A DNA stretch of 36,852 nucleotides from CAZHDI01 sp964531285 (lineage in GTDB: Bacteria; Pseudomonadota; Alphaproteobacteria; JAJFIK01). The stretch is taken from positions 1 through 36,852 of the forward strand of contig CAZHDI010000029.1 of NCBI GenBank assembly GCA_964531285.1. The letters run 5' to 3'. Under the pieces are notes generated by a model. That model saw only the letters and a program-made list of their open reading frames with translations, was not told where the DNA came from and did not search any database. The position numbers and the translations under genes are program-made. Below, in pieces: positions 1-6,668 of the stretch (position 1 is its first letter; every line of letters begins with the position of its first letter).

Positions 1-449
1 TGTTCGACGATCGAGGTGACGCAGGCTTTCATGGTGTTGGCGACCATGGCCTGACCGGCAATCCGATCGTCGCGCACCGCTTTCTGGCTGAGATCGACAC
101 CGTAATACCACTGGGCGGCCACGATATCCGGAATGGGATCGTAGGGAATGCCGGCTGCATCGAGGCGCTGACGCACGATGCCGCGCGACATGCGGATGAA
201 TTCCGAAGCGCGCTTGGCGGCTTCCAGCTTGCCGGAGGCCACGGCGCCCTGACGATAGGTCTCGGCAATGCCGCCGCATACGGACAACACGTCGATATAA
301 GGCTGACCGTTCCAGCTTTGGACGAGTGGCGGCGCGTCCGGCGCGGCGGTGAAGAGTTCTCCGGTCTCCTGCTGAGCGGCCGCCGGGAGGGCGGCCAAGC
401 CGCCCGCGAGAGCGATCGCGGCAACCAGCGTACGGTAGGCGGATGTCAT
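1..449 (-). CDS. Secreted protein of unknown function (partial, C-terminus beyond window)
   Basis: The reading frame starts at ATG 449, about 8 nt after an AAGGGGA ribosome site, and stays open to base 1, so the C-terminal part is missing. Residues 1-25 form a classical signal peptide: short basic start, Ala/Leu-rich core, AAA-QQ cleavage region. The exported part seen here (about 120 residues) is helical and contains two Cys, in LSVCGG and MKACVTS, which could form a disulfide in the periplasm. I do not recognise the family. Codon usage is normal for the window, which supports a real gene. Confidence 0.75.
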   Translation of the reverse strand, partial: MTSAYRTLVAAIALAGGLAALPAAAQQETGELFTAAPDAPPLVQSWNGQPYIDVLSVCGGIAETYRQGAVASGKLEAAKRASEFIRMSRGIVRQRLDAAGIPYDPIPDIVAAQWYYGVDLSQKAVRDDRIAGQAMVANTMKACVTSIVE

Positions 450-594
450 GGCGGTAGTCCCCTTGGATCGTGGCCCCTTGACGTCCGGGGCGTTCAGTCG
501 GGTGGCGTGACGACGATGGGCGGTCGGTCGAGCCGCCGCCCGTCACTCACGCTTCACAGACCCGTCCAATGGGGCCGTCATATGGCGAGATCGC

Positions 595-975
595 CTAGAG
601 CTGGCGCAGCGACCGCTCGTAGATTTTCAAGCTGTCGAGAAAGAGCTGCTTGGTCAGCCCCTCGGCGCTCACATCCATCTCCAGGCGCACCTTGCCCTCA
701 TTGGACAGGTAAACTTTGGTGTATTTCATCTCACGATTCCAGTCGTTGACCGTATCGAGGGGCCGCGAGGAATCGAATTGCGCGACGAAGGTCACGGTGC
801 CGAACCGCCCGCCCTGGAGCCGGTCCTGGAGGAAAATCAGGAACACATAGCCGTTCGAGGTGGACGACAGGCAGCACAGATCGCGCTCCTTCGCTTCGCG
901 CCGGAACGACCAATTGACATCGCTCAGCATGGTTTCGATGTCTTCCAGCATCACCCCGTTGAAAATCGCCGCCAT
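595..975 (-). CDS. YbjN-domain protein
   Basis: A 126-residue protein resembling the YbjN family (PF10722, once called sensory transduction regulators), whose fold is like type III secretion chaperones. Typical features are the LEDIETMLSDVNWSF start, a central beta-rich part with FLIFLQDR, the NDWNREMKYTKVYL segment, and a negatively charged helix before the end. There is no signal peptide, so it should be cytoplasmic. ATG 975 was chosen over the in-frame GTG 993 because GGAGGAG lies just before it. It points toward the secreted-protein gene at 1-449, with about 145 nt between them. The molecular role of YbjN proteins is poorly defined; they are linked to stress and motility phenotypes in enterobacteria. 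Confidence 0.8.
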   Translation of the reverse strand: MAAIFNGVMLEDIETMLSDVNWSFRREAKERDLCCLSSTSNGYVFLIFLQDRLQGGRFGTVTFVAQFDSSRPLDTVNDWNREMKYTKVYLSNEGKVRLEMDVSAEGLTKQLFLDSLKIYERSLRQL

Positions 976-1189
976 GTCCCGCTCCTCCAACACCGCTTGT
1001 ATCCGAACCCAGCCTTGAGTTTACCGGCCCCGGCTGCCCAAGGCCATGGTCCATTGGGGGAGCGTCGAAGGGTGGCACCGGTCCGGCTTGCCAGTGTTCG
1101 GGCGCGTCACGGACGCGAGCGTCACGGAATTGACGCGATCATCTGGGCTGGTATGACACGGCCAAACGAACAGGGTTCAGGAATCGCCG

Positions 1190-1654
1190 ATGAGACAGTG
1201 GGTTCAAGCAGGGGCAGCCGCGGCTGGCTTTGCCATTTTGTCTGTGCTGCCGAGCACCGCGCTTGCTCAGAGCGAAGGGCTCACGGCCATGGATCTCAAT
1301 CAGGACGGCATCGTCACCCGGGAAGAGGCCAAGCGGCTCACGGTGGGCAAATTCGTCGTGCTCGATGTCAATCAGGACCAGATTCTGGAGATCCACGAAT
1401 TCGCGGCCGAGAATCCGGCCGCCGATATCGATCAGGTCGCCCAAGCCTTTGTCGAACTCGACGAGAATGCCGATGACCTGCTGGACGTGCAGGAATTCAG
1501 CCGCCGGAGCAGCGGGCTGTTCACCATTCTGGATGTGAACCAGGACGGTGTGATCACGCCGCCAGAAATGCTCGAGGGCGAGCGGCGTCTGCGCGCCGTG
1601 CTGCGCTTCAAACAGCAGCAGCAGGCCGGCACCGCGCCGGCGCCGCCTCAATAA
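1190..1654 (+). CDS. Secreted EF-hand calcium-binding protein
   Basis: A 154-residue protein with a signal peptide (residues 1-26, cleavage at ALA-Q) and four EF-hand-like loops: DLNQDGIVTREE (35-46), DVNQDQILEIHE (59-70), DENADDLLDVQE (91-102) and DVNQDGVITPPE (115-126). Loops 1 and 4 have the canonical D-x-N-x-D-G pattern. Loop 2 has Gln and loop 3 has Asp in place of the central Gly, so they may bind calcium less well. The tail is Gln- and Pro-rich. It is probably a periplasmic calcium sensor or buffer. The AhpD-like gene follows 58 nt downstream and may be co-transcribed. The start is ATG 1190 after AGGAA. Confidence 0.85.
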   Translation: MRQWVQAGAAAAGFAILSVLPSTALAQSEGLTAMDLNQDGIVTREEAKRLTVGKFVVLDVNQDQILEIHEFAAENPAADIDQVAQAFVELDENADDLLDVQEFSRRSSGLFTILDVNQDGVITPPEMLEGERRLRAVLRFKQQQQAGTAPAPPQ

Positions 1655-1712
1655 GTCAAAAGTCAGGCCCCGCCGCGAGACCGGCCGGGAAGCCTCACCG
1701 GGAGACCCTGCC

Positions 1713-2324
1713 ATGGCCCACATGGACCCGCTGCCCGAAGAGACCACGCCGGATCTCAAAGGGACGTTCGATCTGATGCGCGGCATTCTGGGGTTCGTGC
1801 CCAACAGTGTGCTGACCATGCAGCGCCGCCCGAAGATCGTCGATGGGTTCGGCGCGCTGACCCGCGGCGTGATGGACCCTGAGGGGTCGGTGGATCTGGG
1901 GTTCAAGCGGCTCATTGCGCATATCGCCAGCCGGGCGGCCGGGTGCCAGTATTGCGAAGCCCATTCACTCATCGCCGCCGGCATCCACGGTCAGGACGAG
2001 GCGCGGCTCGCAGCGGTCTGGGACTATGAGCGCAGCGATCTGTTCACGGAGGGCGAGAAGGCCGCGCTGGCTTTTGCCCAAAGCGCCGGCGCGGTGCCCA
2101 ATGCGGTGACGGCGGCGGATTTCGCGCGGATGCGGGCCCATTGGGACGACGGACAGATCGTCGAGATCCTCGGGGTCGTGTGCCTTTATGGCTTCCTCAA
2201 TCGCTGGAACGACTCCATGGCGACGGACCTGGAGGATGCGCCGCGCGCCGCCGGGGACCGGTATCTGGCGGGCAAGACCGACTGGACCGGCGGCAAGCAT
2301 GTCTCCGCGGACGACCCCGCGTAA
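1713..2324 (+). CDS. Carboxymuconolactone decarboxylase / AhpD-like protein
   Basis: A 203-residue alpha-helical protein of the CMD/AhpD superfamily. The signature CQYCEAH lies at residues 78-84, the redox Cys pair plus His used by AhpD-like peroxidases. It is preceded by the usual helix (LGFKRLIAHIASRAAG) and followed by the second helical repeat with FTEGEKAALAFAQ. A thiol-based peroxidase or disulfide reductase role is typical of members that keep both Cys; the substrate cannot be told. The start ATG 1713 follows GGGAGA. It sits between the EF-hand gene and a small unknown gene on the same strand. Confidence 0.85.
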   Translation: MAHMDPLPEETTPDLKGTFDLMRGILGFVPNSVLTMQRRPKIVDGFGALTRGVMDPEGSVDLGFKRLIAHIASRAAGCQYCEAHSLIAAGIHGQDEARLAAVWDYERSDLFTEGEKAALAFAQSAGAVPNAVTAADFARMRAHWDDGQIVEILGVVCLYGFLNRWNDSMATDLEDAPRAAGDRYLAGKTDWTGGKHVSADDPA

Positions 2325-2456
2325 CCTGCGGGCGGTCCATCCCTCGCCGATCATCATGACTAGACCGGACGGTTTGCGTCGATGCCGGGGCTGGGATCGC
2401 CCGGGCTTCGGTTCTATGCTTGAGGCTTGGGATCGAGAGCGAAAGGACAAGAAGCC

Positions 2457-2675
2457 ATGACCACACCGAGCGAACTGGCGCGGACCCATTTCGAGGCGGC
2501 ACTGGCCGAGGCCCAAAGCGCGGGACTGGACCGCAAGGCCACGATCCGGGCGTTCATCTATCTGGTGGGCGAGGCGCTGATGGTCGATCACAGCGCGGAA
2601 GAGGCAATGAAGGAGATCATCGGCATCGCTGAAAATATCGATCCCGATGCGGATTACATGTTCATGCGGCCCTGA
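2457..2675 (+). CDS. Small hypothetical protein (72 aa)
   Basis: Starts at ATG 2457 after AAAGGAC. The 72-residue product is mostly helical and acidic, with no signal peptide or membrane segment and a C-terminal DPDADYMF segment. Codon choice looks coding and the frame fills the space between its neighbours. I do not recognise a family. It converges with the SH3b gene at 2718-3146, with an inverted repeat between the two stop codons. Confidence 0.6.
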   Translation: MTTPSELARTHFEAALAEAQSAGLDRKATIRAFIYLVGEALMVDHSAEEAMKEIIGIAENIDPDADYMFMRP

Positions 2676-2682
2676 GGGGCGC

Positions 2683-2706
2683 GAGCGGCCGCTAGCGTGG
2701 CCGCTC
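2683..2706. terminator. Inverted repeat between convergent genes, possible bidirectional terminator
   Basis: Perfect 8-bp arms GAGCGGCC and GGCCGCTC are separated by 8 nt. The repeat lies between the stop of the 72-residue gene and the stop of the convergent SH3b gene. There is no clear T-run on either strand, so termination is inferred from position and stem strength only. Confidence 0.4.
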
Positions 2707-2717
2707 TTGAATGTCGA

Positions 2718-3146
2718 TCAGCCGGAGATCGGCTTGAGGATCCAACTGCGCGGGATCCAGCCGGCCCGGCACGGACCGCTATAGGTCCCGCTGGCGTCAT
2801 CCGGCAGGCTGGCACAGGCTCCCGCGTCGCCGCCTTTCGGGACATACACGATGCCGAGCCAGTTATCGTCGCCGCCGGCATCGCACGGGATCACCTGATC
2901 GCCATTGCCGACAAAATCCAGCGTGCGGAAATCCGTACCCGGTCCGTTGCGGACCGCCAGGATCCGGTTGCCCAACGGCGCCGGCCCGGCAATTTCAGCG
3001 GCCGTGCCGCACGAGACCGCGTCCGGGGCGCTGCTCAACGCGACCGGTTGAAACGGGTCCTCCGAGACGAGCGGTTTGCCCATCGGGACGGGCACCGAGA
3101 AGGCCGAGAAGATCAGTCCGGCGGCCAAGGCTCCAGCCATTTGCAT
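2718..3146 (-). CDS. Secreted SH3b-domain-like protein
   Basis: A 142-residue protein starting at ATG 3146 behind AGGAG. A short hydrophobic N-terminus (MAGALAAGLIFSAFSV) acts as signal peptide. The middle, from about residue 60, carries the bacterial SH3 pattern: ILAVRNGPGTDFR, then a DQVIPCDAGGDDNWLGIVY strand pair, then a GWIPRSWI end. Four Cys (CGT, PCD, ACA, PCR) suggest two disulfides in the periplasm. SH3b domains often bind peptidoglycan or metals, but here the function is open. A direct repeat with an embedded palindrome lies just upstream at 3161-3186. Confidence 0.75.
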   Translation of the reverse strand: MQMAGALAAGLIFSAFSVPVPMGKPLVSEDPFQPVALSSAPDAVSCGTAAEIAGPAPLGNRILAVRNGPGTDFRTLDFVGNGDQVIPCDAGGDDNWLGIVYVPKGGDAGACASLPDDASGTYSGPCRAGWIPRSWILKPISG

Positions 3147-3160
3147 GATTGCACTCCTGC

Positions 3161-3186
3161 ATCAGGTCAGACCTGTATCAGGTCAG
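3161..3186. repeat. 10-bp direct repeat with internal palindrome upstream of SH3b gene
   Basis: ATCAGGTCAG occurs at 3161-3170 and again at 3177-3186 (16-bp period). The first copy overlaps the inverted repeat CAGGT-CAG-ACCTG (3163-3175). The element lies 15-40 bp upstream of the SH3b start codon, where a repressor or activator could bind. Confidence 0.45.
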
Positions 3187-3612
3187 GATCGGGATCCGTC
3201 CGCCAGCGGATGGATCGTGTCATGCCCCCCGTACCGCCGGCACGATGCGGCGTGATCCAACTGTTTGCAAGTCACCGATTCGACAGGTAACCGCTTGGAC
3301 AGGTCGAGCCGGCCATTCCTGTGCGGACGAACCGCCCCGTTTTGTTTCAAGGCGATACAGCTTTGCCCTCCCGGACCGATCAACCATGGGTGATCGATGC
3401 CATTTGCCTGTTCGTGCGCCTAAAGATTATATTTTCTCCATGTGACCGGGGAGGGGGTGCCTGAGTGCCTCCCGTGGGCTGGGGCCGCCCGGCGTTCGCC
3501 AGAAGCCGAAGTCACGGGCCGGTCGCGCCGCGCCCGAGCGGTGATAAGATGCGGTGATAAGATAAGGGCCGGCGGCCTCGTCAAACGGGCCGGGCGAGGA
3601 GGGGGAAACGGC
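3187..3612. other. Non-coding region with a possible promoter
   Basis: No convincing gene is seen. An AT-rich island in otherwise GC-rich DNA holds a possible sigma-70-type promoter on the plus strand: TTGCCT (3404-3409), 18-bp spacer, TATATT (3428-3433). It could drive the membrane-protein and sterol-desaturase pair that starts at 3613. The frame of the downstream gene is open back to about 3442, but the composition there is not protein-like. Confidence 0.35.
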
Positions 3613-4089
3613 GTGTCGGTGGGGATCATTCTGGGCTATCTGGCGGGCTCGCTCGTCGCGATCGGGCTTCTGGTGCTGCTGCTCCATGTCCTGGGCCGCA
3701 GCCGGACCGCCCGGCTCGCCGATCGCGATGCCGCCGTGGCGATCTTTCTGGATGAGTATCCCGATGCGTCCTGCGGACCGGCGGCCGTCTCGCGCGATGG
3801 CTGGGCGGCGCTGATCGTCCTCGACGGCGGCGCGCGGGCCGGGGTCGTCCACGCCATGGGCGCCGACTGGATGACCCGTCTGATCCGGCCCGGCGAGGTC
3901 GCGGGAGTAAGGGTGACGCGGGCGGGGGGCCTGCGCATCCGCTTTACGGATTTCGCGACCCCGTCCGTGACGGTGACCTTCGAGGCCCTGCACGAAGCCC
4001 GCGCCTGGCGCGACTGGATCGCGGGGTTCATGGCCACGGGTGCCGGTGCGGCACCGGTGCCCCGCGACCCGGCCGGCGGACCCGGATAA
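3613..4089 (+). CDS. Membrane-anchored hypothetical protein
   Basis: A 158-residue protein beginning at GTG 3613, preceded by a strong GAGGAGGGGG ribosome site. It has a single N-terminal membrane segment (residues 3-27, ILGYLAGSLVAIGLLVLLL) followed by a soluble, probably cytoplasmic alpha/beta domain. That domain resembles small PH-like regions: GGLRIRFTDFATPSVTVTF, then a helix with EALHEARAWRDWI. It ends 37 nt before the sterol-desaturase-family gene and is probably in one operon with it. Family not recognised. Confidence 0.7.
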   Translation: MSVGIILGYLAGSLVAIGLLVLLLHVLGRSRTARLADRDAAVAIFLDEYPDASCGPAAVSRDGWAALIVLDGGARAGVVHAMGADWMTRLIRPGEVAGVRVTRAGGLRIRFTDFATPSVTVTFEALHEARAWRDWIAGFMATGAGAAPVPRDPAGGPG

Positions 4090-4126
4090 TCTCTCACGCT
4101 CACGCCCGACAAGAGGCCCGAGGCCC

Positions 4127-5098
4127 ATGACCGAACCGCCCGATTTGCCCGATGTCTCGACCTTCGCCGCGCCCGTCTATGTGGCGTTTATCCTCGTGGA
4201 ACTCGTGCTGATCGCGATCGGCCGGGCGCGCGGACGCTATGAAACCCGCGACACCGCCGCCAGCATGACCATGGGGCTGGGCAATGTGGTCTCCGAGATC
4301 GTTCTGGCGGGCAGCCTGGGCGCGCTCGCTTATGCGGTCCTGTTCGCGGTCTACGAGATGCGCCTGTGGACCGTGCCGTTCGTGTGGTGGGCTTTCCTTC
4401 TGTGTTTCGTGCTCGATGATTTGCGGTTCTATTGGTCGCACCGGTTCCAGCACCGGGTGCGCTGGTTCTGGGCGGCCCATGTGATCCACCACTCCAGCCA
4501 GCATTTCAATCTGTCCACGGCGCTGCGCCAGCCCTGGACCGGGCGCCTGACGGGCTTGTTCGTGCTGCGGATCCCGCTCGCCTTTCTGGGGTTTCATCCC
4601 GCCATGCTGGCATTCGTCGGCTCGCTGAACCTGTTCTATCAGTTCTTCATTCACACCGAATCCGTGGGCCGTCTGCCAAGCTGGATCGAGGCGGTGTTCA
4701 ACACGCCGTCCCATCACCGGGTCCATCATGGCCGCAATCCGCGCTATCTCGATGCCAACTATGCCGGCACCCTGATCGTCTGGGACCGGCTGTTCGGGAC
4801 CTTCGTGCCCGAGCAGGACGATGAAAAGGTGCGCTATGGCATTGTGCACAATCTGGGCACGTTCAATCCGCTGCGGATCGCGGTGCATGAATATGTCGCC
4901 ATTGGGCGCGATGTGATGCGGCGCGGGCTGACGCTGGGCCAGCGCCTGGCCTATCTGTTCGGCCCGCCCGGCTGGAGCCATGACGGCAGCCGCCAGACCT
5001 CCACCGGCATCAAGGCCGATCATGTGCGCCGTCACCCCGACCGTGCGGGAACCCCGGGGCTGCCCGGCGCGCCATCGGATGACCCGCCTGCTGCCTGA
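4127..5098 (+). CDS. Sterol desaturase / fatty acid hydroxylase family protein
   Basis: A 323-residue integral membrane di-iron enzyme. The eight-His signature of the superfamily is complete: H105RFQH109, H118VIHH122 and H196HRVHH201, with further His near the C-terminus. Hydrophobic segments lie at about 15-32, 55-77, 83-97 and 150-180. Such enzymes hydroxylate or desaturate lipids (sterols, carotenoids, fatty acids, alkylglycerols); the substrate cannot be told from sequence. ATG 4127 was chosen because it follows AGAGGCCCGAGG and gives a family-like N-terminus. The last 40 residues are polar and low-complexity. It follows the membrane-anchored protein at 3613-4089. Confidence 0.88.
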   Translation: MTEPPDLPDVSTFAAPVYVAFILVELVLIAIGRARGRYETRDTAASMTMGLGNVVSEIVLAGSLGALAYAVLFAVYEMRLWTVPFVWWAFLLCFVLDDLRFYWSHRFQHRVRWFWAAHVIHHSSQHFNLSTALRQPWTGRLTGLFVLRIPLAFLGFHPAMLAFVGSLNLFYQFFIHTESVGRLPSWIEAVFNTPSHHRVHHGRNPRYLDANYAGTLIVWDRLFGTFVPEQDDEKVRYGIVHNLGTFNPLRIAVHEYVAIGRDVMRRGLTLGQRLAYLFGPPGWSHDGSRQTSTGIKADHVRRHPDRAGTPGLPGAPSDDPPAA

Positions 5099-5353
5099 CG
5101 TCTCCGTCCGGAACCCGCGCCGCCGATGGCGTCATGATCCAAATCGGAACACCGCGGCCCCCGCGCCGGAGCGGTGCGCAGGGCGTGCTCCTTCCGGGGT
5201 GCTGTGCGCGGGCGCCCGGGCCTGTACACTATGTGCGGCGAGGGGGGAGCGGCGCCGTGCATGATCCGGATTACGGTCCGGACCTTGCTAGGCGTTTGGT
5301 TGGATGCGCCGTGTACCGTGAAGCGCCGCGCGCCACGCAACGGATCGGATGCC

Positions 5354-6622
5354 ATGACGTTACGCCCTCGGACCACGGGTCCTCTCGGACTGATCGCCTG
5401 CCTCGCGCTGGGCCTGTCCGGCTGTGCAAGCCTTGAGGAAGCGCTCAACCCGCCCACGGACGAAGAGCTGCGGGCCGGGGAGGAGCGCTTGCTGGAAACC
5501 GCCCGACAAGCCGATGACACGGATTTCATCGTCGCCGACCGCGGCGAGGATGCCTTCGACGACACCGGGTTCAGCCCGGACGATCCGGGCGCCGATTTCG
5601 ATGATGACATCGCGGCCATGACCGCCGCCCTGCTCAATGACGATGACACCGCGCCGGCCGATCGGGGGCCAATCGATCGGGGTCCAGTTGATCGGGGTGA
5701 TGGCGGCGTTGATGTCTTTGCGTATGACGATGACGAGCGTCTCGACACCGGATTGCCCGGCGACGGTGCGGCGGATGACAGCCTTGAGCCTGTGGTCGAA
5801 ACACCGGTTGTCGATGAACCGGCTGTCACAGAGGTCCGTCCGGTCCCGCCGGAATTAACCATGGCGCCTGTTGTCGAGGCAGCGGATCAGGGCCGGGGCT
5901 TCCAGGCGCCGGTCCCGCCCGAACCGGATATGCCGGAGCCGGATATGCCCGAACCGGCGCAAGTCGAGCCTGAGACTACTGTCCCGGTACGGATGGCCGA
6001 AGACGACGACCCGGCCCGGACCGCCGAGCCGCGTCCGCGCCCCTTGACGCCGACCTTGACCGAAACCGTGCGCGAGCCGGCACCTGAGCCGGCGGCCGAG
6101 CCGGACCCGGAGCCGGTGCGCGATCCTGTGCCGGTGCAAATGGCCCGCCTGACGCCGCAGCCCGCCGTGCCTTACGCGTTGGGGGCCGGAGATGAAGTGC
6201 GGGTCAATGTGTTCGACGAAGACGAATTGTCCGGCACCTTCCGCATCGATGCGACCGGCATACTGTCCATGCCGCTGATCGGCCAGGTCCCGGCGGCGGA
6301 TTTGACGGTGCGCGATCTGGAGGGCGCGGTGACCGAAGCCCTCAATTACTACCTGATCAATCCGCAGGTCAGCATCGAACTGACCGGCTACCGGCCCTTC
6401 TATATTCACGGCGCGGTGCGCAATGGCGGGGAATATGCCTTCGTGGTGGGCATGCATGTGCTCACCGCGATCGGTATGGCGGGCGGGTTCACCGATGATG
6501 CGTTTACGGACAGTGTCTTCATCACGCGCGCCGGTCAGAACACGGAATTGGAGATGCCGCTCGCGGCCGGCACCAAAATTCAACCCGGCGATGTGATCCG
6601 GGTGGCGGACGAGACGCCCTGA
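5354..6622 (+). CDS. Polysaccharide export lipoprotein (Wza-like) with long acidic linker
   Basis: A 422-residue predicted outer-membrane lipoprotein. Residues 1-24 are a lipoprotein signal with lipobox LSGC (Cys24), which supports ATG 5354 over upstream in-frame starts. Residues about 25-273 form an unusual Asp/Glu/Pro-rich, disordered-looking linker containing short tandem repeats (DRGPIDRGPVDRGD and PEPDMPEPDMPEP). The poly-export domain (PF02563-type) starts near residue 274 (YALGAGDEVRVNVF). An SLBB-like segment follows (FYIHGAVRNGGEYAF), then PGDVIRVA at the end. Wza-like proteins form the outer-membrane channel for capsule or exopolysaccharide. The BY-kinase gene follows 46 nt downstream, the classic pairing. 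Canonical Wza has no such linker. Confidence 0.88.
   Translation: MTLRPRTTGPLGLIACLALGLSGCASLEEALNPPTDEELRAGEERLLETARQADDTDFIVADRGEDAFDDTGFSPDDPGADFDDDIAAMTAALLNDDDTAPADRGPIDRGPVDRGDGGVDVFAYDDDERLDTGLPGDGAADDSLEPVVETPVVDEPAVTEVRPVPPELTMAPVVEAADQGRGFQAPVPPEPDMPEPDMPEPAQVEPETTVPVRMAEDDDPARTAEPRPRPLTPTLTETVREPAPEPAAEPDPEPVRDPVPVQMARLTPQPAVPYALGAGDEVRVNVFDEDELSGTFRIDATGILSMPLIGQVPAADLTVRDLEGAVTEALNYYLINPQVSIELTGYRPFYIHGAVRNGGEYAFVVGMHVLTAIGMAGGFTDDAFTDSVFITRAGQNTELEMPLAAGTKIQPGDVIRVADETP
5660..5704 (+). repeat. Three tandem 15-bp repeats inside the Wza-like gene
   Basis: Three consecutive 15-bp units beginning GATCGGGG, with a few substitutions, encode DRGPI-DRGPV-DRGDG. A second in-frame 15-bp duplication (PEPDM x2) lies at 5921-5950. 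Both are in the acidic linker, so copy-number change would alter linker length without a frameshift. Confidence 0.7.
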
Positions 6623-6668
6623 GGCGGGCGCGGTCCGAAAACACAGGCAACAAACGGAGCGCGGAATC

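Noticed and set aside
3442..3612. Upstream extension of the membrane-anchored protein
   Set aside because: Arg/Gly-rich and not protein-like; GTG 3613 has a strong ribosome site and opens on the membrane helix.
5174..5353. In-frame N-terminal extension of the Wza-like protein
   Set aside because: It would bury the lipoprotein signal; ATG 5354 gives a proper lipobox at Cys24.
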